10,261 nucleotides of DNA from Zelonia costaricensis (taxonomy: Eukaryota > Euglenozoa > Kinetoplastea > Trypanosomatida > Trypanosomatidae), in NCBI GenBank assembly GCA_030849075.1, contig JASAOO010002816.1, positions 1 to 10,261 on the forward strand. Reading direction: 5' to 3'. The notes below the pieces were generated by a model. It was not told where the DNA came from. It worked only from the letters and a program-made list of their open reading frames with translations, and ran no database searches. Of this stretch, positions 1-9,145 are shown piece after piece. The translations under genes were made by a program, and so were the position numbers. The first letter of the stretch is position 1; the number at the start of each line of letters is the position of its first letter.

Positions 1-323
1 GTGGGAGAGTGGTGGGGGCCGGTTGAAGGGGCAACGGGAAGGCTCGACACGCTAATGAACCGGAAAGCAAGAGAACGAGAAACGCAAGGAGAAGGAGGGC
101 AGCCGGCTGCTAGAAAGGAAAACGCAAAGGCAGTAACAAACCAACAATGCACGGCAGCAGCAGCGGCGAAGAACGCACCCACAAAAAAGAACACACGAGG
201 CAGCACCAGTTCGACAAAGCGAAACGACCGGCGCGGCACACGGGCGACCACGCCAGGGGGACGTGTGCACACACCCACGGAGGAGGACGGAGAAAGCAAG
301 CGCACGTCACACCCGACGCAGCA

Positions 324-346
324 ACACACACACACACACACACACA
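324..346. repeat. (AC)n microsatellite, 23 bases
   Basis: Uninterrupted AC dinucleotide run of eleven and a half units in the 3' flank of copy A. It appears as (TG)n/(GU)n on the sense strand, so it would be transcribed within or near the 3' UTR. Length polymorphism between strains is expected. Confidence 0.95.
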
Positions 347-421
347 AAGAGAAGCACGGGAGGGGGTCAAAGCGGACGCACGCCGTTCCCGCGGCTCCGT
401 CGCGCGCAGAGAGTCCTGGGG

Positions 422-432
422 AAAAAAAAAAA
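422..432. repeat. A11 homopolymer
   Basis: Run of eleven A on the plus strand, T on the transcribed sense strand, 3' of copy A. Such T-runs commonly contribute to the polypyrimidine signals used for trans-splicing and coupled polyadenylation; no following acceptor can be assigned confidently. Confidence 0.9.
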
Positions 433-952
433 GGAAACGCCACCCCATCACGGAGCACAAGGAGAGGAGCAGCAGTACATGACATGAAGATACTCAGCAA
501 GCGTGCGGCTAAGCGGTGGAGAACGAAACGGAAAGCGAGAAAAAGCGTGAGGCGTCCATCACGCAGGCAAAGGCGTGCCGTGACGGCCCGTTAAAGACAC
601 CACAAGAAGAAAACTATACAACACAGATGCGCTATCGCGGCACCACAGCCCTGCACAAGGGTGAGGGGAGGGCGGAGGGAAACACAGCGAGCAGAGCGAG
701 AAACCCACAGAGAGCAAAAAGCGCCACCGTTTTCACGAAGCCAGATGATGGAGAAACTTGAGGATGGCGAGCAGTGGCACATGACGGCACAGCCGGGCGA
801 GCGGAGGGGGAAGGGAGCGCAAGAAACGTGGAGCAAACCACGCAAGCTCTCACTCTTGCTGGTTTTCCGTAAGGGACGCACAGAGAGACGGCTCATAGTT
901 TGTGCAGCTCCGCGTTTCGCCCGCGCTTGACACCGCACCCCCTCCCGCGTGC

Positions 953-3900
953 TCAAAGGTGCTTCGAAGACTCGCTGATGCGCAGAAACACCTGCTCAAT
1001 CGAAGTCTGCGAGAGGCTATAGTCGGTGATGTGCAGCCGCACCTTGTTCGACTGGAGGACATGGAAGATGTCGCCAAAGCTGCGGTCACGCGGCAGCTGG
1101 TACACGAAGCGGCAGCCATCGCCCTCGTTCTGCTGCGCCGCTGGAAACGCCTCCCGAACGAACTGGGTCAGACGACCGGCGTACTCGGGCGCCTCGATGC
1201 GGATGCTCACCTCGAACCCGCTGCCGAACTTGTTCTTCAGGTGCACCTTGTCGCCGATGCAGCGGATGTGGCCCTTCACCATGANTCCACATCCCGCGCC
1301 GCGCCACCGGGTCCATGCCGGCCGACGGCTCGTCCAGGAAGATCACCTGCGGCCCGCCCACAAGCGACATCGCCACCGACAGCTTGCGCCGGTTGCCGCC
1401 GGACAGCGCGTTCGTCACCGTCTTGCGGTACATCGTCAGCTCGCACAGCGTGCACAGCGCGTCCACGAGACTCTCCCGCTCACTCACGGCCACGCCGCGA
1501 ATCGCGGCGTACATGTGGATCTGCTCCTCCACCGTCAGCAGGTCCAGCGTCGCGTCGAACTGCGGGCAGTACCCGATGCACTGCAGTGCCTCTTCGCTGT
1601 CACTGACGATGTCGTACCCGCACACGGACGCGCTGCCGCCCGTCGGCAGGAACTGCTGGCACAGCATCGAGATCGTCGTCGTCTTGCCCGCGCCGTTCGT
1701 CCCCAGGAAGCCGAACACCTCGCCGGGGAAGATCGAGAAGGTGATGCCCTTCACCGCCAGTTTACCGCTGCCGTAGTCCTTCTGCAGGTTCACGACACGC
1801 ACCGCGTCGCTGCGGTCACCGTGCTTCTCGGCGCTGAGCACGCCGGCGCGCTCCTCAGCCACATCGGGGTCCTCGTCGTCGGCGATGACCGGCGGACTGT
1901 CACGTTTGTACCGGCGCCGCTCGAAGAACTGACCTAGCGCCGGGTGGTCCAGCACCAGCGTGAGGGCGGCAAAGACCGGGAGCTCGACGGCGAGGTATAT
2001 CAGCGGCCACCCGAGCTGATTCATGCTCCAGATCGACGTGGCGAACCCGATCGTGATGTTGCTCTTGAGCATAAGGAGGTCGATGATGCCCTCCCCCACC
2101 ACGTACGACGGCACGAGACGGAAGATGAACCGCAGGTTGTTAGACATGTCGCCCGAGTCCTGGCGCAGCTGCAGCACGAAGATGATGACATTGAAGAGAA
2201 AGCCCAGCACGAGGCTGACACCCATCACCACCATCTGCGCCGAGGAGTGCTCCTTGAAGGCGAAGCTCAGCGCGTACGCCCCCGCCGTGCTTGTCAGGCC
2301 GTAGAGGGTGAAGAGCGCGAAGGTCGCACCGATGCGGTCCGTGCCGACAAACTCCGTGCGCCGGAAGATGGCAAAGATGGCGATGCACAGCAGCATGGAA
2401 ATGAGATAGGCCACGACGTCGAAGATGTAGTTGGTGCCCCAGTACACGAAAAAGTTCAGTCCGCACAGCTTCTGCAGGTGCCGAGAGCCGCACTCCCGCT
2501 CCTTCACCACCCACGCCACGGGGTTCGACGGCAGGAAGCTCATCGGAATCAGAATCAGGGCACCGATGAACATGAACGTCATGGCGTTCGACACGTCCGG
2601 GGTGTCGAGGAAAGCGCCCGTGTGCTTCACGTACGTCCCCACCCTGTCGTGTTTCTTGACGAGAAGGTCGTAGTACGTGGCGAGGCTGATCGCCGCTTGG
2701 TGATGCGAGGACGTGTTCAACAAGAAGATGTTGTTGACGGTCGTGGTCGAGCTTGCCTGCATGCTGGCGTCGTTGCAGGAAACGCCACCGAAGCGCGGGG
2801 CGCGGTGGGTGTACCACGTGTCCAGCGCGTAGTTCGACACCATGGCGCCAGACGCAAATTGCGTCTCGTTTCGACTCGCCCCCGGCATCGTCGCACCGCT
2901 GCCCCAGAGCGCGTCGCAGCCGGCTGTGAGAACAACGGACTGGGCCTCACTCTCGAACATCGCGTAGTCCATGGTGAGCTGGCTGGCCGCGCCGAAATGA
3001 ATGAGGTTCAGCAGCATCGCAATCAGGATGCACGCCACTGGACACACAATCTGGAAGCACTGCATGCGCTGATCACGCAGCGCGTTCCAGAACCGCTTAA
3101 CCATCATCGCCTTGAACTGCGTACTGGCGAGGGAGGGGCGCGGTTCACAGCTCCAAATGCGCTGCATCTGCTCATCCGTGATAGGCACCTTGCCGTGGTG
3201 CAGGTCCGCCTCCGACACCTTCAGGAACACCTCCTCCAGCGTCGTCGCCGACAGCGCGTAGCCGCGAATGCCGTTGGCGTCGACAGAGTCGATCTCGTTC
3301 AAGAAAGCGGGGAACTCGTCGACGCTGGAGGCCGGCAGCTGGTAGGACAGTTCCGTGCCATTGCGGCCCTGCACCTGCGACCCCGTCACGCTGCTCAGCA
3401 CAAACGCGTCGATCGCGTCGCGGTCCAGCTCCGGATCGACGCTGATGACGATGTTGTAGCCCACGCCCAGCCGCGACTTCAGGAAGAGGCTGCTGCCCGA
3501 ACACTTCAGCCGCCCCTGGCTCATGATGCCGATGCGGCTGCCGAGCAGGTCCGCCTCGTCCATGTAGTGCGTCGTCAGTAGGATCGTGTGGAACTGCGAC
3601 ATGCGCCGCAGCAGCTCCCAAATGTAGCGGCGCGCCGCAACGTCCAGGCCAGCCGTCGGCTCGTCCAGGAAGACGAGCCGGCTGCACGTGACAAACGCGA
3701 TGGACACGGACAGCTTGCGCTTCATGCCGCCCGACAGGCTCTTCGCCGGCTGGTCCATCTTGTCCAGCAGGTCCGTCTCGTACAGCATGCGACACACGGC
3801 GTTCTCCAGCTCCCACCCCTTCAGCCCCTTGATGCGACCAAAGAACTCCAGGTGGTCGCGGCACGTCAGCTCGCCCCACAGGATGTTGTGCTGCGGGCAG

Positions 3901-6674
3901 TAGCCCAGCTCCTGCCGAACCTGATCCAGCTGGGTTCGCACGGAGTTGCCGTAGATGTAGCAGTCGCCCTCGTCCGGCTCGATCATGCCCGTCATCATGT
4001 TCAGCAGCGTCGTCTTGCCCGCGCCGTTGTGCCCCAGGAGCACCGAGATCTCACCCTCCCGCATGCCCCAGTACAGGTTGTTCACCGCCGTGAACTTCTT
4101 GCCGCCGCGCGAGTACACCTTCCGGATGCCATCGAACGCGACACAGTCCCTCGAGTAGTCGGACGTCTCGAAGACGCCCTTCTCGTCGCATCCGTCTGGG
4201 CCGCCCTTCAGCTGCCGCGGCGTCGCGCCACCGCAGAACAGCGAGCGCACCGGGTCGATGATGAAGAAGAGCGGGTGCTTCGGCGTGCCCCAGTCCTTGG
4301 GCAGCACCGCGTCCAGGTACAGCGTCAGGATGTAGTAGATCACGAAGTCCGCTGCAAGCATCCCCAGCGCCACCGCCAGCGTCGGGTCGTCGACGATGCT
4401 GTTGAAGTCCGCGGCGCCGATGCCAGAGCCGACCTCGTGGCGAAGCAGCACCCGCATGGCAACGCAGAAGGCACTCGGGGATAAAATGGAGAAGCCAACC
4501 AAGATGCCGCCGTTCGCGTTCGACATCGCAAACATCGGAATCACGAGAATGAAGTAGATCACGGGTGACATGAGTGATGCGAGCCGGGCCTTGCTGAAGC
4601 AGGCGGCTATCATGCCGGACAGCGGGATCGTCGTCAGCGCGAACAGAAAGAAAATCAGGAACAAAATCATGGAGTCGCTCTTCGTCACGTACGAGAGCTT
4701 CAGCATCACAGTGGCACACACGGACACCACAAAGAGTAGAACCAGCTGCACCACGAACTCGCTCACGTACAGCGTCCACTGCTTCAGCCCCATGATCAGC
4801 ATCGCCTCGCGGATGCGCAGCTCCTTCTCCAGCACGATGCGTTTCGTCTGCTGCGACACGCTGTACAGGAAGGCGATGCCGAAGACGAGAGGGAGGATGT
4901 CGCGCGGCGTGAGCAGCAGCGGCACTCGCGTGTAGGCGGGATAGGCGAAGGAGGCGATGAGCTGCGTCTGCGACTCCGCGAAAATGGCGTAGTGCGACAG
5001 GTGAAACTCCGTAATCACCTGCTGCAGCGTCAAGAAGCCGGACGCGAGGTACACGTCGGCTGTCCCGGTCAGCGCGCCTCCGGGGTACGCAGGGTCGTCG
5101 ATGACGGCGAAGGACGGCAGCGCGGAGTTGTTCATGTGCAGCACGAGGTCGAGCCCGTCCGCGCCAGACGCACGCAGTTCGACGATGGCCCACACCATCG
5201 ACCCTGCCGGCGCGGCGTCTCGAGCGTCGCTGGTGGACTCGTACACCTTGCCGTCGTTGACCAGGGTGAAGAGCGACGACAAGTTGTTCAGGTACGCGAT
5301 GAGGGCCGCCGTGAAGGTTGGCTCGCCGACGAAGTACACGTTGCCGGAGCTGGCGATAGCGTTGTACGACATGATCGGGTAGAGCTTGCTGATGGCTGAG
5401 GAGCCGAGCTGCGTGATGGGGCCCAGATCCATCTGCGCCAGCAGCTGGAAGGTGACGATGGTGTCCAGCGAAGGCACCCGGACAAGGTTGCCGACGAGGG
5501 AGAGGAGGTAGGCCACGGTGAGTCCAGAGAACGTCGCGGTGTCGCTGCGGCAGATCGACCGCGGCGGCAGCGGTGTTGCGGACATGTCGCCGTCGCACAC
5601 GTACGAGTAGTTCACGGCGGAGCACGGGGCTAAGGCACCCATGCGGCCCGCGTACGCCGTCTCGTTCCAGCACACGCCCTGCGACTCGGGAGAGGGCAGG
5701 AAGCCAAGCGCCGTTCCGGTTGGTGGCAGGAAGGACTTCTCCGGGTACGGGGTACCGCCCCAGATCGTCCACAGCACGATCGTAATAGCGACGAAGACGA
5801 GCGGGACGACCAGCTCGAGTACGAGGGAGAGCGGCTGCCGGTACACCTGCGTGGCGGAGCGGACGAGCACGGCGAACAGCTGGTCCGTGCCGCTCACGGG
5901 GCGCTCAGGCGGCGGCTGGAAGGAGAGGGTGGACGAACTGCCACGCGAGCGAGGTTTGCCAGACTCGCGGCTGGCGTAGCTCTTGGAGTAGTCGTAGTCG
6001 CTCGAGGACGAGCCCCGCTGCGAGCCCCGCGCGCTGCGTGACACCCGCTCTGCCGTTTCCGCGGTGCTGTCGCTGCAGCGCCGCCCCGGCGCCCTGACGG
6101 TGACAATGGTAGACGCAGGCGTGGTCGTGGGGCCGGGTGCCGCGGGGTGCAGGGCGGAAAGGGGGCGGCCGAGGGGGTCGGACTGCAGGCGGTGGTGCTC
6201 CTGCTGCGAGTGGATGTCCGTCGGTGCGTGCGGCACTGCCGCTGGTGGTGCCGCCGCTTTCACGGACGCGTGTGCAGCGGAGGCCGGTGCGGCAGACTGC
6301 TTGGCGCTGGCGGCCGACACGGGACGCGGCCTAGCCGCGGGCTCAGAAGGGGGATGAGGGTGGTGTGCGTTGGTGTCACTCTCGCGTGGTGCGTCCGTGG
6401 CGGCGGCCTGGACGGCTACGACGTCGTCCACTTCGTCCACTGCAAACGCGGGGCAGTCGTCCATGCCGAAGGCCACCGCGTCGTAGCCTGGCGCGCCCGC
6501 CTTTCGCGCAAGTGCTGGGTGCACCACACCAGGGCTCACCTGCGCAGGCGGCGACGCGTTAGACGTGCGCATCACGGTGCGCGTGGGCGGTGAGGGCAGT
6601 GTACAGGGCAAGGGTTCGGCGGATGACAGCAGCCCATCGGGCGGCGGCGACTCCGTACCGCTTCGCGCCTTCAT
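953..6674 (-). CDS. ABCA-subfamily full-length ABC transporter (copy A), interrupted by an n-gap at 1285
   Basis: Integral-membrane ATP-driven lipid exporter or floppase of the ABCA type; family known, substrate unknown. Residues are counted from the ATG at 6674, the first in-frame ATG of the open frame. Order: Pro/Ala/Ser-rich cytosolic tail (1-281); TM1 (about 282-305); extracellular loop 1 (308-591) with four clustered Cys and sequons NET, NYS, NLS, NNS; five or six TMs (592-790); NBD1 with Walker A GHNGAGKT (881-888), Q-loop Q928, signature LSGGM (980-984), Walker B FLDEP (D1004/E1005) and H-loop H1036; regulatory domain ending in LEEVFLKV; TM7 (1206-1227); a shorter loop 2 with two sequons; TM8-12 (to about 1576); NBD2 with Walker A GTNGAGKT (1658-1665), Q1705, LSGGN (1757-1761), Walker B FLDEP (D1781/E1782) and SAGMD. 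After W1796 the frame breaks at the 'n' and resumes at MVKGHIRC (1282). The last 109 residues carry the second regulatory domain (SIEQVFLRI). By comparison with NBD1 about 31 residues, including the NBD2 H-loop His, are missing. Expected full length is about 1,935 residues, typical for an ABCA full transporter. An assembly gap is likelier than a real pseudogene. Confidence 0.95.
1285..1285. other. Ambiguous base marking a probable assembly gap of about 90 bp inside NBD2
   Basis: The only 'n' in the window. On the minus strand, coding runs up to the Trp codon at 1289-1287 (end of ARRGMW). It then reappears at the Met codon at 1282-1280 in another frame. In NBD1 the equivalent Trp and Met are separated by 31 residues that include the TTH switch loop; here only four bases, one of them 'n', separate them. 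Frame is restored if the n stands for a multiple of three bases, and 90 bp would match the NBD1 spacing exactly. The residual bases also fit: the codon just before the Met would end in TC, which suits the Ile seen there in NBD1. Confidence 0.85.
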
Positions 6675-6683
6675 GGGGGATGT

Positions 6684-6731
6684 CTGGGCAGGGGACAAAA
6701 GAAAACGACGAAGGAGAGCGGGAAGCGAACG
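6684..6731 (-). promoter_or_regulatory. Alternative trans-splice acceptor immediately before the copy A start
   Basis: The sense strand reads as a long C/T-rich tract (including CTTCCCGCTCTCCTTC and a T-rich CGTTTTCTTTTG) ending in CCCAG, with the AG at 6685-6684. Use of this AG would leave only nine genomic bases between the spliced leader and the ATG at 6674. That is short but possible. It could be a secondary site or simply part of a pyrimidine-rich leader. Confidence 0.35.
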
Positions 6732-6904
6732 CTGGGGGGGGGGGCGGGCGGCGGTGGCGGTGGCGGTGATCCTCACCTTTGGTGTGGGCAGCGGTGAGCG
6801 TCCCAGCGAGAAGAGGAAAGACGGAACGGAGACAGAGCAGATGTGCACTTCCAGTAAACTACAGCGTTCCTTTCTTTTTTGGGGAGGTCGGGGTGGGGGT
6901 TGGT

Positions 6905-6934
6905 ACTGGGAAGGGTGAGAAGAGTCAGGAGAGG
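6905..6934 (-). promoter_or_regulatory. Candidate trans-splice acceptor (polypyrimidine tract plus AG) for copy A
   Basis: On the sense strand this is a run of almost pure C/T (CCTCTCCTGACTCTTCTCAC then CCTTCCC) ending in AG at 6906-6905. This is the usual signal for spliced-leader addition in trypanosomatids. Cleavage here would leave a genomic leader of 230 nt. That leader contains no ATG in any frame before the proposed start at 6674. A typical leader length and the lack of upstream ATGs make it my preferred site, but only transcript data can prove it. Confidence 0.45.
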
Positions 6935-7090
6935 CGTGGGCCGGCGAGGCGGCGATAGCGTTGGACAGCCACGCGGTTGTGACACGCACGACGGAGAGCA
7001 ACGCGAACGCAAGAGAGAGGAGTTAGCAGAGGATGACGCGGGGTGCAGTACAGAGACCTCCCCCAAAAACACAAACAATCAAACACACGC

Positions 7091-7101
7091 ACACACACAC
7101 A
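7091..7101. repeat. Short (AC)n microsatellite inside a CA-rich patch
   Basis: Eleven-base AC run within a larger CA- and AAAC-rich stretch (about 7064-7112) just 5' of the copy A leader. On the sense strand it reads as TG- and TTTG-rich sequence. Confidence 0.85.
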
Positions 7102-7292
7102 AAACACAAACGAAGGGGCGAAGGGGGCGCACACGCCGCGGAAAACGACTATTTTGTTGTTATCGTTGGGAGATCTGGCAAGGCGCGCAGCTACGCGGCG
7201 ATGCAGCGGTAAATGCACATACAAGGGAGTGTGGCACGAAGAAAGAGAAGAAACAGCGGAAAAGCACGCAAGCTCACGCACACGGAGGGGAG

Positions 7293-7315
7293 ACACACAC
7301 ACACACACACACACA
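7293..7315. repeat. (AC)n microsatellite, 23 bases
   Basis: Uninterrupted AC run of the same length as the one at 324-346. The flanking bases differ (GGGGAG before it here, GCA before the other), so the two are independent simple repeats rather than parts of one duplicated block. Confidence 0.95.
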
Positions 7316-7602
7316 AAACTAAACCCACAGAAAGCAAGCGGAAAGAAGAGGAGGAAGCCAACGCACGTACCAAAGAACACCTTTACACACCCACACACAC
7401 CCAAGCAGTTGAAGTTCTTGCTTGGTATTCCTTGTTGATGCCGCACGCGTCTTGAATGGAGGTGAAGGACCTCGGACGTCACAGGATGGAAAAACAAAAA
7501 GAAAAAGCGCACCTTTACAGGCCAGCACCACCAACCCTTTCGCGTGTAAGCAGGCGCGCGTTTCCGTGAGCACCGAGTCGACAGCGGGCGAGTGGGGACG
7601 AA

Positions 7603-7618
7603 GGGAGGGAGGGGAGGG
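7603..7618 (+). other. Predicted G-quadruplex motif (plus strand)
   Basis: GGGAGGGAGGGGAGGG has four G-runs of at least three bases with one-base A loops, the canonical intramolecular G4 pattern. A fifth run, GGG, follows at 7622-7624. It lies on the template strand of the copy A unit, so the transcript carries the C-rich complement, which resembles a polypyrimidine tract. Formation in vivo is not shown by sequence. Confidence 0.7.
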
Positions 7619-8043
7619 AAAGGGTAAAATGTCCGGCTGTGGTGGCGTCCCGGCTCACTTCTTTCATGCACGGAGTCGGCACAGGATGGGCCAGGATGGG
7701 ACACACACAGACACACACGAGATGGTGAGGCGGGTGGATGTGGTGGGGGATGCGCGACAGCAATGACGCCAATCGTGTCAAGACGAGCGCGGAGTGAGGA
7801 GCACGTCGGCAGAGCGGTGTAGTGAGAAGCGAAGGGGGAAGGCAACGTGCGGAGGTGGATCGAAGCAGTATGAGACGAGGGACCCAAGAGCTGCACGCAG
7901 CTTTGCGGCTGCGGGACGCGAAGAGGCAGAAGCAGATCGCAGGCCATTGCTCTGCAGGCTCCGCATCGCCGTCTTTGCTTCAGGTGCGTTTCGGTGCCCG
8001 CAGCACGGTGAGTACGACAGTGTCAAGGCGAGGGAAGAATGGC

Positions 8044-8054
8044 GGGGGGGGGGG
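8044..8054. repeat. G11 homopolymer
   Basis: Run of eleven G on the plus strand (C on the sense strand). Similar single G-runs occur on the plus strand at 6734-6744, 8539-8547 and 9285-9295. Such runs are prone to length error in sequencing and to polymorphism. Confidence 0.9.
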
Positions 8055-8349
8055 AGCTCAGCGCACCACCTCGGCTTGGTCGGCACACGAGCTATGAGTC
8101 TCGTCGCCCCGCTGCCATGTGGTGTTGGCGTGTGTCCAACGCAACCTTCATCGAGTTTCGTTTTTCATTCGCCTTTCATCGTGGACGTGAACGGGCGAGT
8201 AAACACGGGCGGGGCTGAAGGACAACAGACGAGCGCACATCACAAGAGAGGGCGAATCACATTGGCACATGGGAAGCGGCGCCCCGAGGTGAGCGGGGAC
8301 GGAGAGGGAGCAGGCGCGAGAACCGAGACAGCGTTGAGAACGGAAAACG

Positions 8350-8359
8350 AAAAAAAAAA
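8350..8359. repeat. A10 homopolymer
   Basis: Run of ten A on the plus strand, T on the sense strand, in the middle of the spacer. It could contribute to a polypyrimidine signal, but no adjacent acceptor stands out. Confidence 0.85.
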
Positions 8360-8885
8360 CCGGAGGCAGAGTGTGCGCAGAGGCTGCACTAGACGCGCAG
8401 ACACATGCGCACACACACACCTTCGTACGCCCCGAGCGCACCAAAATGGAGACGCGGAGTTAAAACACAACAAAGAAAAAGGAGTGCGGGTAGACGACGC
8501 CGAAGCGGCGTTGCGCAGACGGCTGCATGACCTGAAGAGGGGGGGGGCGGCCGGACGCCGGACGCCGGGCTCAGACCCGCTGTGCGACCGTCCAAGGTGA
8601 CACAGCAAGACAGTAAGCCAGAAACCACACATAGGCTCTTCACGCAAGCACACACAAACACACACAGAAAGAACACACGGCAGGCAGCCCTGGAACACCA
8701 GATACAAGTGGGACTGGGACGGAGGCACCCGTTCAGCCAGGGGGGAGGGGCCTGCGACAGTTCAACCAGATAGAAAAGAAAGGAGAACGCGGCAGGAGGC
8801 GAGTGAAGCGTGAGTAGGGAGGGGCCCAGTACGGAAGCAGCGACGCGCACATGGAGGTGCAAGACATACATCGCTCTTGCTCCAG

Positions 8886-8904
8886 ACACACACACACACA
8901 CACA
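8886..8904. repeat. (AC)n microsatellite, 19 bases
   Basis: Uninterrupted AC run in the spacer, (TG)n on the sense strand, probably in or near the 3' UTR of copy B. Confidence 0.95.
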
Positions 8905-9128
8905 GATGGGCGGGGGGAAACAGAGGAAGGGGCATGCGTGGGTTTCTCCCTTGCTGGGAGAGCACCCATGCACACCGTTCAAAACCCAAAGGTGTGACGG
9001 CTCGACGGAACGGCGGCCGGTGCAGACCACGTATGGGCATATGGAGAGCAGAAAGGCAGACGGTCAAAGTCGAAGCCGGAGAAGACGCAGGAGGCCACAT
9101 CCATCCCGACGCACTGCCCACAGCCTCC

Positions 9129-9145
9129 ACACACACACACACACA
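9129..9145. repeat. (AC)n microsatellite, 17 bases
   Basis: AC run interrupted by a T at 9146 and followed by further CA-rich sequence, including AAAC-type repeats at about 9224-9244. Confidence 0.93.

Larger units (their letters stand above)
1..952. other. 3' flank of copy A; no gene recognised
   Basis: This stretch starts right after the copy A stop codon and must hold its 3' UTR and possibly the start of the next intergenic spacer. The plus strand is purine- and CA-rich, so the transcript sense strand is pyrimidine- and TG-rich with several C/T tracts (for example around 655-690 and 790-825). It contains a (CA)n microsatellite at 324-346 and an 11-base A run at 422-432. Open frames here translate to Lys/Arg/Thr-rich or Cys/Val/Leu-rich low-complexity strings and have no recognisable domain. 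No polyadenylation site can be placed from sequence alone. Confidence 0.7.

Noticed and set aside
1..594. Plus-strand frame of 197 codons at the left edge
   Set aside because: Lys/Arg/Thr-rich translation of purine- and CA-rich flank, antisense to the ABCA unit, with a (CA)n run read as Thr-His repeats.
953..1282. Separate small gene of 109 codons at the end of copy A
   Set aside because: It is the C-terminal end of the ABCA protein (end of NBD2 and regulatory domain), separated only by the gap at the n; its apparent start Met is an internal residue.
1944..3581. Plus-strand open frame of 545 codons opposite copy A
   Set aside because: Antisense shadow of a high-GC gene; the minus strand here encodes clear ABCA transmembrane and regulatory domains.
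4051..5772. Minus-strand frame of 573 codons overlapping copy A
   Set aside because: Out-of-frame shadow with Arg/Ala/His-rich product; the other frame has the Walker motifs and membrane spans.
6675..7001. Upstream extension of the copy A frame to about 7001
   Set aside because: No in-frame ATG exists in this part (the nominal start is TTG), and both candidate splice acceptors fall within it, so it is leader rather than coding.
6925..7947. Minus-strand open frame of 340 codons in the spacer
   Set aside because: It translates microsatellites (Val-Cys repeats) and C/T tracts, has no domain, and runs through the candidate leader of copy A; low-complexity composition explains its length.
8551..8569. 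Short tandem 7-mer (CGGACGC type) and nearby GC-rich inverted sequence as a terminator or origin
   Set aside because: Only about two and a half units long, with no partner signals; too little to support a function.
7794..8600. Plus-strand open frame of 268 codons
   Set aside because: It is antisense to the transcription direction of both real genes and is rich in Arg, Gly, Lys and Thr from purine-rich sequence; no motif is recognisable.
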